A program made the translations under genes and the position numbers. Source: Limnohabitans sp. (GTDB lineage: Bacteria; Pseudomonadota; Gammaproteobacteria; Burkholderiales; Burkholderiaceae_C). Taken from it: a stretch of 58,411 nucleotides of DNA. The notes under the pieces were generated by a model. That model had not been told where the DNA came from. It worked only from the letters and a program-made list of their open reading frames with translations, and did no database searches. Shown here in pieces: positions 8,499-17,517 of the stretch. Position 1 is the stretch's first letter. Every line of letters starts with the position of its first letter. The stretch spans positions 1-58,411 of the forward strand of contig VEQI01000001.1 in the NCBI GenBank assembly GCA_018883305.1, given 5' to 3'.

Positions 8499-9454
8499 GC
8501 TCGGGGCTCCGGTCGACCAAACCAGCTGGCCAGCCCGCGCGGCATGCGCAGCACAATGAAGAACAACAGCAAGCCATAGAGCAGCGAGCGGACTTCAGGC
8601 GCCACCCGCAACAACTCGGGCAGCAAGGTGAAGACCACCGCGCCAAACACCGGCCCCCACAAGGTCCCCGAACCCCCCAGAATCACCATGATCAGCAAGG
8701 CTTCCGAGAACGAAAAACCAAACACGCCCGGATCAATGAACGTGAGGTAATGCGCATAACAGGCACCCGCCGCACCCGCCAAGGCGCCAGACACGGCAAA
8801 GGCCAGCAACCGAAGCCGAAAGACATCCAACCCGATGGCGGTGGCCAGCGGCTCGTTGTCTCGAGCCGCCACCATGGCGCGGCCAATGCGGGATGACACC
8901 ATGCGTCCCACCAAAGCGATACCCACAGCGGACAACCCCAGCATCAGGTAATACCACTGCAACTTGGATTGAATGACCCAGCTGCCCACACGGGGCGCAG
9001 GAATCCCCGACAAACCCAGGGAGCCGCGCGTCAAATCGACCCAGTTGTTGGCCAACAATTGCAGCAGCAGGGTGGACGACAAGGTCACGATCACAAACGA
9101 GTGACGAGACACGCGCAAGGAAGGGATACCCATCAGCAAACTGGTCAAGGCACCACCCGTGACCGCGCACAGGAATGTCAAACTGGAGTCCCACCCCAGG
9201 CGCAAGGACAGCAAGGCACTGACATACGCGCCCATGCCCAGAAACGCCGGTGTGGCCAGTGACAGCAGACCCGAGTAACCCAGCACCAGGTTGAGGGACA
9301 GCACCAGCAACACATAGATGCCGGTCATGATCATGATGTGCAGGACATACACCGACGAGATCAGCAACGGTGCCACCACGAGCAAAGCCACCAGCACCGA
9401 AAGCACCAGGGTGCGCTGCTCGGACACACGTTGGGACAACCAGGCCGCGTTCAT
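8495..9454 (-). CDS. livM: branched-chain-type ABC transporter permease LivM
   Basis: 319 residues with multiple membrane segments, including VLSVLVALLVVAPLLIS and MTGIYVLLVLSLNLVLGYSGLLSLATPAFLGMGAY. The second of these carries the NLVLGYSGLLSL motif of LivM permeases. The conserved cytoplasmic loop near GRMVSSRIGRAMVAARDNEPLA (EAA-like) is present and precedes the last membrane spans. The ATG at 9454 overlaps the livH stop by one base (TGATG); a GTG three bases earlier is an alternative. It forms the heterodimeric channel with LivH. Confidence 0.92.
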   Translation of the reverse strand: MNAAWLSQRVSEQRTLVLSVLVALLVVAPLLISSVYVLHIMIMTGIYVLLVLSLNLVLGYSGLLSLATPAFLGMGAYVSALLSLRLGWDSSLTFLCAVTGGALTSLLMGIPSLRVSRHSFVIVTLSSTLLLQLLANNWVDLTRGSLGLSGIPAPRVGSWVIQSKLQWYYLMLGLSAVGIALVGRMVSSRIGRAMVAARDNEPLATAIGLDVFRLRLLAFAVSGALAGAAGACYAHYLTFIDPGVFGFSFSEALLIMVILGGSGTLWGPVFGAVVFTLLPELLRVAPEVRSLLYGLLLFFIVLRMPRGLASWFGRPEPRA

Positions 9455-10329
9455 CACACCCTCACCGATTTGCCAAAAATGCCCTGAGGTCGCAGCATCA
9501 GCATCAGGATCATCAGGGTGAAGCCAATCCCGTCACGAACCGCCGTGTTGAGCAAGCCACCGGCGAAGCTTTCCGCCAGTCCCAGCAAAACACCCGCCAG
9601 CGCGGAACCAAACACATTGCCCATCCCACCGATGATGACCACGGCAAAACTTTTGAAGACCACATCCGACCCCATGTTGGGATACAGATCAAACAAGGGA
9701 GCAATGGTGGCCGCCGCCAGGCCCGTCATCAAGGCACCCAGCGTGGCCGTGATGCGTGTCATGCGCCGAATATCGATGCCCACCATCAAAGCCGCGTCCT
9801 TGTTCTGTGCCACCGCGCGCATGGCGCGACCGGTCTCGGTATGACGCAGGAACAGCCCCAGACCGATAAAAGACATCACCCCCAAGCCCACAATCAACAA
9901 ACGCTGACCAAAAATCAGCACGCCACCCCACTCCAGAATGACGGCCTCCAGCGGTGCCTCCACTTCCCGGGGTGTGGCGCCATAGATCAGGCGCACCGCG
10001 TTTTGCGCCACCACCGACAAGGCAAACGTGGCCAGGATGACCGACTCAAACGGACGGTTCAAGGTGGGCAGCAAGGCGATGCCCGCCAGGGCATAGCCCA
10101 TGGCGGCACTGAGCAGCAGCGTGAGCACAAAAGCCGCCGGGTAGGACAGACCCAGCCCATGCGCGCTGGTGAACATCACAAAGGCACTGAGCATGTACAG
10201 CTCGCCATGCGCGAAGTTCACTTGCTCCAGAATGCCAAAGACCAGCGCCAGCCCCACCGCGGCCAGCGCATAGCCCATGCCCACGCTCAAGCCATTGGCG
10301 GCGAGCTGAATGATGAAAGTGGCGTCCAA
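9454..10329 (-). CDS. livH: branched-chain-type ABC transporter permease LivH
   Basis: 291 residues, strongly hydrophobic. It contains the LivH hallmark YALAAVGLALVFGILEQVNFAHGELYMLSAF near the N terminus and the loop RHTETGRAMRAVAQNKDAALMVGI, which contacts the ATPase. The start appears to be TTG (10329), because the first membrane helix begins only a few residues later and the next Met would remove part of it; the exact start is uncertain. The 39 bases between livK and livH hold no terminator that I can see. Confidence 0.9.
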   Translation of the reverse strand: MDATFIIQLAANGLSVGMGYALAAVGLALVFGILEQVNFAHGELYMLSAFVMFTSAHGLGLSYPAAFVLTLLLSAAMGYALAGIALLPTLNRPFESVILATFALSVVAQNAVRLIYGATPREVEAPLEAVILEWGGVLIFGQRLLIVGLGVMSFIGLGLFLRHTETGRAMRAVAQNKDAALMVGIDIRRMTRITATLGALMTGLAAATIAPLFDLYPNMGSDVVFKSFAVVIIGGMGNVFGSALAGVLLGLAESFAGGLLNTAVRDGIGFTLMILMLMLRPQGIFGKSVRV

Positions 10330-10368
10330 CGAACCGAACCTCTGGTGGGACCGATGCCCACCACCGAG

Positions 10369-11493
10369 TTACTGACCCGAGACCAGGTCCTTGACGCCCA
10401 GCTTGCCGCCTTCAACCAGCATGTACATCAGGTTGTTGTGCGATTGATGGTTGGCATCAAAGCGCACCTGTCCCAGAATGCCTTTGTAATTGGTCTTGAG
10501 CAGCGCCTCACGCACCGCCCCGGCATCCGTGCTGCCTGCACGCTTGATGGCATCCGCGGCAATCAGCATGGATTCGTAAATGCCATAGGCAACATAGTGC
10601 GGGGGTTGCTTGTTCTTGTCGTTGAACGGCTTGGTGAACGCATCGTTCTCGGGTGAGCTGTACTTGTCGTAGTACGGATAGACCGTCCAAGAACCATTGA
10701 ACTTGCCCGTGGCCAGCAAGTCATTGACCAGGGGCGACACCAAAGGCGGACGCCCCACCAGCGGTGCTGTCAGGCCAAACTGCGCGTATTGCTTCATCAA
10801 GTTGGCGCCTTGCTGATCCAGCATGTAGACGCCAATCGCGTCCGGCTTGGTGGAGCGCAAACGGGTGAACACCGGCAGGAAATCGGTTTCGGATTGCTTC
10901 ACATAGTCTTCCGACAAAATCTTGATATCGGGGCTCAGCTTTTCCTTGAGCAGCTTGATGGCACCGCGTCCATAGTCGGTGTCCTCGGCCACGAAGGCCA
11001 CGGTCTTGTAGGGGCGCATCTGCTTGGCAATCACATTGGCCAGCATGATGTCGTTGGGCACACTGCGAAACACCCACTTGTTGCCGCCCGCGCCCGCTTT
11101 CTGGGTGATCTCAGGCAAGGTGGAAATCGACACAATCATCGGCTTCTCAGCCTTTTCGATCACGGGCATCAGGGCCAACGTGGCGCCAGAGCACAAGTCG
11201 CCCAACACCACATCCACTTTGTCCTGCGACAACAAGCGCTCGGTGGCGGCCACCGAGTCAGCCGGGCGGCACATGCTGTCTTGCATGACAAAGCTCACCT
11301 TGCGCCCCAACACACCACCGCGTCGATTGATCTCTTCCGCGGCTTGCTCGGCGCCCCACTTCATGTGCTGCCCCAGGAAGGACACTGGGCCCGTGACGGG
11401 ACCAGGGAATCCAATTTTGATGTCCTGGGCCTGAGCCGCAGCACTGAACAACACACAGCCGGTGAGCAACGCGCCCATCAGGGATTTCAACAT
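10369..11493 (-). CDS. livK: Liv-type ABC transporter substrate-binding protein
   Basis: 374 residues. A signal peptide ending near AAQAQD leads into a periplasmic binding-protein fold with GFPGPVTGPVSFLGQHMKWGAEQAAEEIN, typical of leucine/amide/aromatic-acid binding proteins (Peripla_BP_6). It has a well-placed GAGGAG ribosome site. It is the first gene of the livKHMGF operon. Family members bind branched amino acids, urea, amides or aromatic acids. Because every neighbour is a catabolic gene, an organic or aromatic acid ligand is at least as likely as leucine; that is inference. The symbol denotes the transporter position, not a proven ligand. Confidence 0.88.
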   Translation of the reverse strand: MLKSLMGALLTGCVLFSAAAQAQDIKIGFPGPVTGPVSFLGQHMKWGAEQAAEEINRRGGVLGRKVSFVMQDSMCRPADSVAATERLLSQDKVDVVLGDLCSGATLALMPVIEKAEKPMIVSISTLPEITQKAGAGGNKWVFRSVPNDIMLANVIAKQMRPYKTVAFVAEDTDYGRGAIKLLKEKLSPDIKILSEDYVKQSETDFLPVFTRLRSTKPDAIGVYMLDQQGANLMKQYAQFGLTAPLVGRPPLVSPLVNDLLATGKFNGSWTVYPYYDKYSSPENDAFTKPFNDKNKQPPHYVAYGIYESMLIAADAIKRAGSTDAGAVREALLKTNYKGILGQVRFDANHQSHNNLMYMLVEGGKLGVKDLVSGQ

Positions 11494-11583
11494 GAAGGTC
11501 TCCTCTTTCTTATGACCTGAAACGGTTCAATTCATTCTAGCCCCAGCGCAGACAGACAACATCCGTCATCACCTCTGGGGCAC

Positions 11584-12588
11584 TCACTCCAGCCGAAGGT
11601 CCAAGCGCCGGACGATGTCTTCCCAGCGCCGGAGTTCCGCCACCACCAATTGGTCCGCCTGCGTGGTGGTGTTCTTCATGGGCTCCAGTCCCAGCTTTTC
11701 CAGCGCCGTTCGGGTGTCGGGATCATCCAGGGCCTGTTGCAGCAACGCGTTCAAACGCGCCATCACCACGGCCGGCGTTTTCACAGGCGCAGCCATGATG
11801 TAGGTGGACTCGAACACATAGCCCGGCACACCGGCCTCGGCCGTGGTGGGCAATTGCTCCCAGCCCTTCATGCGCTTTTCACCCGTGGTTGCCAGCGCCA
11901 CGATGCGGTTGTCCCTGATGAGTGGCAGCGCCAGCGTGGGGCTGGCAAAGGCCACGGGCACACGCCCGCTCACCAGATCGGGCACGGTGTCTGAGACGCC
12001 CTTGTAGGCAATGTGTTCCATCTGCACACCCGCCAATGACTTGAACAACTCTGCCCCCAGATGCGGGTTGCTGGCCGGCCCCGCCGAAGAGAACGCAAGC
12101 TTGCCCTCATCGGCCTTGGCACGCGCAATCAACTCTTTGACTGACTTGACGTTGAGTGAAGGCGCCACCACCAGAAAATTGGAACTGCTGCTGAAGATGC
12201 CCACAGCGGACATGTCAGACAAGGTGTAGCCCGCAGACTTGGGACGCAACATCGGTCCCAGGGTGTGGGCCAGCGTGCCATTGAACACCACGGTGTAACC
12301 ATCCGGCGCTGCGCGCGCCACCAGGGCGGTGCCGATGGTGCCACCCGCACCGCCACGGTTCTCCACCGTGAAGGGTTGACCACTGGCATTGGCCATGTAC
12401 TTGGCCACAGCGCGCGCCATCATGTCGACCGGACCACCCGCCGAATAGGGCACCACGACCCTCACCGGTTTGACAGGGAACTCCTGCGCATGTGCACACA
12501 ACGATGCCGTCAGCGCCAGCAGGGGCAGGCCGGTCAAGACCGACCACACACCACGTCGCGAAGAACGCAAGCCCATCACCTGTGTCAT
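11584..12588 (-). CDS. Bug/TctC-family receptor upstream of the liv operon
   Basis: 334 residues from the ATG at 12588, which has GGAGG five bases upstream; the longer frame to 12633 has no such site. The signal peptide ends near CAHAQEF. The ligand loops are PYSAGGPVD and AAPDGYTV. HIAYKGVSDTVPDLVSG and ATTGEKR are family features. It precedes the Liv operon on the same strand with about 90 bases between, so co-transcription is possible. If so, two receptors of different families (Bug and Liv) would be made together. No TctA/TctB is nearby. It is divergent from the SDR at 12783. Confidence 0.9.
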   Translation of the reverse strand: MTQVMGLRSSRRGVWSVLTGLPLLALTASLCAHAQEFPVKPVRVVVPYSAGGPVDMMARAVAKYMANASGQPFTVENRGGAGGTIGTALVARAAPDGYTVVFNGTLAHTLGPMLRPKSAGYTLSDMSAVGIFSSSSNFLVVAPSLNVKSVKELIARAKADEGKLAFSSAGPASNPHLGAELFKSLAGVQMEHIAYKGVSDTVPDLVSGRVPVAFASPTLALPLIRDNRIVALATTGEKRMKGWEQLPTTAEAGVPGYVFESTYIMAAPVKTPAVVMARLNALLQQALDDPDTRTALEKLGLEPMKNTTTQADQLVVAELRRWEDIVRRLDLRLE

Positions 12589-12694
12589 CTTGTCCTCCAG
12601 CTTTTCATGCAACAGAACCAAGGGGTCCACCAATTGCGCCGCATGATAGCGGAAGCCTTTCGCTGGACCAGTCGTCTAGGCGCAGCAGGCATGT

Positions 12695-12722
12695 GCCGAG
12701 CGTGACCCGGATCACGCTCGGC
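12695..12722. repeat. perfect 11-bp inverted repeat in a divergent promoter region
   Basis: GCCGAGCGTGA (12695-12705) pairs exactly with TCACGCTCGGC (12712-12722) across a 6-base loop CCCGGA. It lies between the divergent Bug receptor (start 12588) and SDR (start 12783). There is no T-run on either side, so an operator or structured leader is more likely than a terminator. The inner GTGA-6-TCAC resembles a dimeric-regulator half-site pair. Confidence 0.5.
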
Positions 12723-12782
12723 GTTGACCCAGGCGCATGGATGCGGTAGAAAGCGCGTCATCCCACACACCTCGGAGCTTTC

Positions 12783-13586
12783 ATGAGTTTGTTCAGCGCC
12801 CCGTTCTCCCCTGACCGCGAAGCCGCCCTGGTGACCGGCGCCGGCAACGGCATTGGTCGCGCCGTTGCCCAGGCCCTGGTGGGTGAAGGCGTTCGAACCG
12901 TGTTTGCCGATGCGCGCGAGGAAACGGTCCGGGCCGCGGTGGCCACCTCACCACGACCTGAGTTGGCCATCCCCTGGGTGGGCGATCTGGCTCAGCCCGA
13001 GTCCTGCGAGGCGCTGATGCAATTCGCGCAATCCAAGCTGGGCCTGGTGACTCATTTTGTTCACAGCGCCTCGCCACCGCGCCGCGAAGTGGATCACGTG
13101 CTGGCCGTGGATGACGCCACTTGGCGGCAGATGCGTGCCGTCAATGTGGATGCCGGCTTTCAGCTGGCTCGCGGCCTGGCACGCACACTCATCGCCGCGC
13201 AACGGCCGGGCTCGTTCCTGATGCTCACGTCCTTGCACGCTGAAACGCCCCGCAATTTGCCGCACTACAGCACCTCCAAGGCTGCCCTGGCCATGCTGGT
13301 CAAGGAGTTGGCCAAATCTCTGGGGCGCTTTGGCATCCGGGTCAACGCCCTGGTGCCAGGCGCCATTGCGGCGGGCGGGTTTGTGGCGGACCCGGCACTG
13401 GCCAGGCACATCCCCCTGGGTCGGCTGGGCAAGAGCGACGACCTGGCGCCCATGGCCCTGACCGTGTTGTCCAACACACTCAGCGGTTACGTCACGGGCG
13501 CGGCCTTCGTGGTGGATGGCGGTCTGGCCTTGACCAACTGGTTTGACCCGCCCGTGTTTGACGACACCTCAGCCAGCCCCCCCTGA
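12783..13586 (+). CDS. short-chain dehydrogenase/reductase with altered NNAG motif
   Basis: 267 residues. The cofactor motif TGAGNGIG is near residues 19-26; the catalytic Ser is in MLTSLHAE and Tyr/Lys in HYSTSKAAL; RVNALVPGAI and VVDGG follow. The usual NNAG is replaced by HSAS, a change seen in some divergent SDRs. It stands alone, divergent from the Bug/liv transcript, with the inverted repeat at 12695-12722 in its promoter region. Its 3' end overlaps the convergent dehydrogenase gene by 18 bp. It should oxidise or reduce a hydroxyl/keto group; the substrate is unknown. Confidence 0.87.
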   Translation: MSLFSAPFSPDREAALVTGAGNGIGRAVAQALVGEGVRTVFADAREETVRAAVATSPRPELAIPWVGDLAQPESCEALMQFAQSKLGLVTHFVHSASPPRREVDHVLAVDDATWRQMRAVNVDAGFQLARGLARTLIAAQRPGSFLMLTSLHAETPRNLPHYSTSKAALAMLVKELAKSLGRFGIRVNALVPGAIAAGGFVADPALARHIPLGRLGKSDDLAPMALTVLSNTLSGYVTGAAFVVDGGLALTNWFDPPVFDDTSASPP

Positions 13587-14510
13587 GGCTGCGTACTGGT
13601 TGATGTGGTCAAACGTCTGGCCCAGGTAGCTCTCGTAATTGTCCAGTTCCACAAAGCCCAGATGCGGTGTGCACAGGCAGTTGGGCATATCCTGCAAAGG
13701 ATGTCGGTCCTTCAGCACTGGCTCCTGCTCATACACATCCACGGCGGCAAACCCGGGACGGCCAGCACGCAAGGCCGCCACCAAAGCACCCGGCTGGATC
13801 AATTCGGCACGCGCCGTGTTCACCAGAATGGCATCCGGCTTCATGCGCGCCAGGTCCTCGGCCGTGACATGGCCCCGCGTTTGGGGTGACAGACGAATCA
13901 GGATGCACAGCACATCGGCCTGGGCAAAAAACGCTTCGCGAGAGGCGGCCACCGTCCAGCCGTTTTCAGCGGCTTTCTGACGCGACCCTTCACGCCCCCA
14001 CACCAGTATGTTCGCACCCAGTGCCTGAGCGGCCCGCGCCACTTGCTCGCCAATGCGGCCCAGCCCCAGGATGGCCAACGTGCGTCCGTGCAACTGACGT
14101 CCCAGGGTGCGTTGCCACACGCCGGCATTCATGTTGGCCACTTCGGGCACCAGATTGCGCAAACTGGCCAGGATCATCAGCAGCGTGAATTCTGCCGTGG
14201 CCACCGAGGTGCCCTGGGTTTCATACACCACTACACCATGTGCCTTGCAGGCCTCCAGGTCCAGGTGCCGTCCGGCTTTGCCGGTTTGCGCAATCACTTT
14301 CAGATCCGGCAACCGGGACAACAAGGCCTCGTCCACCACCGTGCGCTCACGGATGAGCACCAGCGCCTGCACGCCCTGCAACTGGCGGGCCAGCTCCTGC
14401 GGATCACCGAAGTGCTGGTTCAGGACCAGCACCTCATGGCCTTTCAACTTGGCAAAGCAGTTCAGCGTTCGCACGCAGTCCTGGAAATCATCAAGAATGG
14501 CAATTTTCAT
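13569..14510 (-). CDS. D-2-hydroxyacid dehydrogenase
   Basis: 313 residues. The NAD-binding motif GLGRIG is in the middle, and the catalytic Arg, Glu and His are in VNTARAEL, VYEQEPV and TPHLGF. The N terminus MKIAILDDFQDCV is the usual family start, so the ATG at 14510 is chosen; an ATG at 14525 that overlaps the previous stop (ATGA) would add five residues. It is the last gene of a four-gene minus-strand operon (17380-13569). It should reduce or oxidise a 2-oxo/2-hydroxy acid. It is one of four such paralogues in the window. Confidence 0.9.
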   Translation of the reverse strand: MKIAILDDFQDCVRTLNCFAKLKGHEVLVLNQHFGDPQELARQLQGVQALVLIRERTVVDEALLSRLPDLKVIAQTGKAGRHLDLEACKAHGVVVYETQGTSVATAEFTLLMILASLRNLVPEVANMNAGVWQRTLGRQLHGRTLAILGLGRIGEQVARAAQALGANILVWGREGSRQKAAENGWTVAASREAFFAQADVLCILIRLSPQTRGHVTAEDLARMKPDAILVNTARAELIQPGALVAALRAGRPGFAAVDVYEQEPVLKDRHPLQDMPNCLCTPHLGFVELDNYESYLGQTFDHINQYAASGGAG

Positions 14511-14521
14511 GGCGAGGGTCT

Positions 14522-15496
14522 TCATTCGGCCTTGATGCCGGCGTCCTTGGAGAGTTTGCTCAAACGCGCCACCTCGGCGCGCACTTGTTGCCCAAAGGCC
14601 TCGGGCGTGGGGCTGGCCGCCAGCTCGATGCCTCGCTCGGCAAACTTGGCGATCAGTTCGGGTTGTGTATAGGCTTTCACCACTTCTGCATGCAAGCGAT
14701 TCACAATCTCCTTGGGTGTGCCTGCCGGGGCCAGCAGCATGTTGAGCGTGACGTCCTCATAGCCTGGATAGCCAGACTCTGCAATGGTGGGCACATCGGG
14801 GAACAAGGGCGAACGGTTCAGGCTGGTGACGGCCAGGGGGCGCAGCTTGCCACTGCGCACATGCCCGATGGAGGTGCTGAACTGGTCATACAGCAACTGC
14901 GTCTGACCACTCACCACATCCACCACCGCTTGTGCATTGCCTTTGTAAAACACATTCAGCATGCGCAAGCCTGCACGGCTGGCAAACACCTCGCTGGCAA
15001 TGTGGCCGGTGGATCCGTTGCCGCTGCTGGCCACGCTGAAGGTGCCAGGCTTGGCCTTGGCCTGCTGCACCAGGTCATCCAGGTTTTTCAATGATTGGCC
15101 CGCCCCCGTGACCAGCACCATGGGCGCCTTGCACGTGAGGGTGATGGGCGTGAAGTCTCGAACCGGGTCATAGCCTGCGTTGGTGGAAATGAGTGGTGCG
15201 GTGAAGAAGGTGCTGGAATGCGCCAGCAAGGTATAGCCATCCGGCGCGGCTTTGGCGACCAACTGGGTGCCCACCAGCGACGCTGAGCTGGGCCGGTTTT
15301 CCACCACGACAGACTGCCCCAGATTCTTGCTCAACTCCTGCGCCAGCATGCGGGCCACGATGTCCACGGTTCCGCCAGCCGCCACCGGCACAATCAACTT
15401 GATGGGGCGACTGGGCCAGACGTCCTGCGCCAAGACGGCATGACACAGCCCGCTGATCAACAAGGCAAACGCAAGTTTCAACTTCAACATATTCAT
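14522..15496 (-). CDS. Bug/TctC-family receptor
   Basis: 324 residues from ATG 15496; an ATG at 15490 and a TTG at 15508 are alternatives. The signal peptide ends at VLAQDVWP. The ligand loops are PVAAGGTVD and AAPDGYTL, and the second-domain motif is VFYKGNAQAVVDVVSG. The gene sits between the LigI-like hydrolase (gap about 24) and the dehydrogenase, with which it shares overlapping ends. A receptor inside an enzyme operon suggests that it captures that pathway's starting compound in the periplasm. Confidence 0.9.
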   Translation of the reverse strand: MNMLKLKLAFALLISGLCHAVLAQDVWPSRPIKLIVPVAAGGTVDIVARMLAQELSKNLGQSVVVENRPSSASLVGTQLVAKAAPDGYTLLAHSSTFFTAPLISTNAGYDPVRDFTPITLTCKAPMVLVTGAGQSLKNLDDLVQQAKAKPGTFSVASSGNGSTGHIASEVFASRAGLRMLNVFYKGNAQAVVDVVSGQTQLLYDQFSTSIGHVRSGKLRPLAVTSLNRSPLFPDVPTIAESGYPGYEDVTLNMLLAPAGTPKEIVNRLHAEVVKAYTQPELIAKFAERGIELAASPTPEAFGQQVRAEVARLSKLSKDAGIKAE

Positions 15497-15520
15497 CCAT
15501 CCATTCAAGAAGTGTGGGGG

Positions 15521-16402
15521 TTAGAAGTCATACAGCTGGGCCGGGTTGTCTTGCAACATCGCCACCCATTCATCCGCGGACAGCCACTCGCTCATGCGCT
15601 GCAAGGCGCGTGCGTCATTGACCGGATGAAATGGCTCCAGCTTGTCTGGCGTACGGGGTTGCCCTGGCCAGGCCCCGGGATGCGGCCAGTCGGTGCCCCA
15701 CAGCATGCGTTGCGGATTGGCTTGCACCAGGGCACGTGCCACAGGCCGTGCGTCCTCACAATCGGGCAGCTCTGAAATGCGTTGCGCGGCGGACAGCTTG
15801 ACCCAGGCCCGGCCGCTGGCCACCAGGTCCAGCAACGCATCGAATCCCGGTTGCGACACACCGCGTGCAGCCGTGGCGCGGCCGAAGTGGTCAATGACCA
15901 AGGGCACGGGCAGCGTGGCCAACGTGTCGGCAATGGCGGCAATCACGGGCAGGGTGGTGTAGGTTTGCACATGCCATCCCAGGGGTGCCACGCGCTGCGC
16001 CGCTTGTTGCATCAACGCGCGGGCCACCTCGGGGTTGTGTTGTCCGGCAGACTCCAGGTTCACGCGCACACCGCGCACGCCGGCCTGATGCAGTGCACGC
16101 AATTGGACATCGGTGGTGTGATCGTCGATGACGGCCACGCCACGCGCCTGCATCACGCCGGTGGCATTGATTTGCTGCAAGGCATCGGCCAGACAGGCGT
16201 TGTCTGCGCCTTGTGGACTGGCCTGCACGATCACCACACGGGTCAGACCCAGGCGCTTCAACAGCGCTGTCAGGTCCGCCACCGAAGCGGGGCCGGGCGT
16301 GTATGCCCGATCCGGCGCAAGCGGAAATTGGTCAAACGGGCCGAACACATGCACATGGCAATCACAGCCATGGGGCGGCATCGGGTGTTGACAAGCGTTC
16401 AT
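15521..16402 (-). CDS. amidohydrolase-family hydrolase related to 2-pyrone-4,6-dicarboxylate lactonase (LigI-like)
   Basis: 293 residues from ATG 16402; a GTG at 16438 would add 12. The sequence opens with CDCHVHVFGP, carrying the His-X-His motif, then APDRAYTPGPASVADL, VVIVQASPQGADN, VIDHFGR and a late WGTDWPHPG with the conserved Asp. This set is characteristic of the LigI/COG3618 branch of the amidohydrolase superfamily. LigI opens the lactone 2-pyrone-4,6-dicarboxylate in lignin-derived protocatechuate/gallate metabolism. Here it stands with hydroxyacid dehydrogenases and class II aldolases, not with Lig genes. I infer a lactone-opening role on a related hydroxyacid lactone, sugar-acid-like or aromatic-derived. 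Confidence 0.82.
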   Translation of the reverse strand: MNACQHPMPPHGCDCHVHVFGPFDQFPLAPDRAYTPGPASVADLTALLKRLGLTRVVIVQASPQGADNACLADALQQINATGVMQARGVAVIDDHTTDVQLRALHQAGVRGVRVNLESAGQHNPEVARALMQQAAQRVAPLGWHVQTYTTLPVIAAIADTLATLPVPLVIDHFGRATAARGVSQPGFDALLDLVASGRAWVKLSAAQRISELPDCEDARPVARALVQANPQRMLWGTDWPHPGAWPGQPRTPDKLEPFHPVNDARALQRMSEWLSADEWVAMLQDNPAQLYDF

Positions 16403-16444
16403 GGGTGACAAACATCCTTTCAATTCATGAGAGGGCACGCGCCG

Positions 16445-17380
16445 TCACACCACTCGGTGGTACGGCTCTCCCCCATTCAACACATGCCATAACTGCTGCG
16501 CCACGGCCAGAGAACTCGCCGCCTGGGTCTGTGTCGTGCTGCCGGCCGCATGCGGGGTGGCAATGACTTGGGGCAGTTGCAGCAACGGGTGATCTGACGC
16601 AGGCGGCTCCGTCTCTTCCCAGGCATCCAAGGCCGCACCAGCCAAGTGACCGCGCTGCAAGGCTTCGAACAAAGCGGCCTCATCCACCAGGCCACCCCGC
16701 GACACGTTGACCAGCAAGGCGGTGGGCTTCATCATGGCCAGTGCCCGCGCATTGACCAGATGGTGATTGTCCTGGTGGTAGGGCACATGCAAGGACACCA
16801 CATCGCACTGCGGCCACAGCTCATCCAGATGAGATGCCCGCTGATGCGGAATGTCGGCCCATCCGGGGTTGGCCCCCCGGGGGGCGTACGCCAGGATGCG
16901 GGCCCGAAATGCCGCCTGCATCATGCGGGCGAATTCCGTGCCGGTGTTGCCCATGCCAATCACCCCCACGGTTTTCCCGGTGAGCTCCAGGCCCAGAAAA
17001 TGGTTGCGATTGAAGTGAACACCTTGTCGGATGAGGCGATCTTGCTGCGTGACACGACGCGCCAGGTTCAGCACCAGCGCCATCGCCATTTCAGCCACCG
17101 CCACCCGATTGATGCCAGGCGTGTTGCACACCGTCACGCCACAGGCCCGAGCCGCTTCCAGATCGAGCCGGTTCACACCCACGCCCTGCTTGGACACCAC
17201 CTTCAAGTGACGTGCCTGCTGAAAGTCTTGCCCAGTGATGGAATGGGCCCGCACCATGACGCCCTGCGCATCGTCGTGCCAATGCGCACACCGGGGGTCA
17301 TCCCAACGGATCACCTCGGTGCGCTCGCTCAGCCACGCCAGGCCTGCGAGATGCATTTCATCCAGCACATAAACTTTCAT
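16445..17380 (-). CDS. D-2-hydroxyacid dehydrogenase (phosphoglycerate dehydrogenase-like)
   Basis: 311 residues from ATG 17380, giving MKVYVLDEMHLAGLAWL; upstream codons in frame carry no domain residues. The NAD motif appears as GMGNTG (the usual GxGxxG), with catalytic Arg in VNVSRGGLVDE, Glu in EETEPPASDHP and His in TPHAAGST. The substrate loop KQGVGVNRLDLEAA matches the SerA-like subgroup. It is the first gene of the 17380-13569 operon and diverges from the aldolase operon at 17518 across 137 bases. Two dehydrogenases of the same family flank the operon, suggesting sequential redox steps or separate substrates. Confidence 0.9.
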   Translation of the reverse strand: MKVYVLDEMHLAGLAWLSERTEVIRWDDPRCAHWHDDAQGVMVRAHSITGQDFQQARHLKVVSKQGVGVNRLDLEAARACGVTVCNTPGINRVAVAEMAMALVLNLARRVTQQDRLIRQGVHFNRNHFLGLELTGKTVGVIGMGNTGTEFARMMQAAFRARILAYAPRGANPGWADIPHQRASHLDELWPQCDVVSLHVPYHQDNHHLVNARALAMMKPTALLVNVSRGGLVDEAALFEALQRGHLAGAALDAWEETEPPASDHPLLQLPQVIATPHAAGSTTQTQAASSLAVAQQLWHVLNGGEPYHRVV

Positions 17381-17517
17381 AGGGTCACGACCATGCCGTC
17401 TTTGCCATCCTTCAACGACTCGCATTACACGACAAACGGGCGACTTGGACCAATCTTTTTTTATGGCAGACTGTCTCTCGTTTGACCCTTTTCCATCGCG
17501 CCCGCTAAAGGTCCCTC

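Noticed and set aside
9370..10656. 428-codon plus-strand frame opposite livH/livM
   Set aside because: The minus strand encodes clear Liv permeases; the plus-strand product is Gln/His/Arg-rich and has no membrane or domain features.
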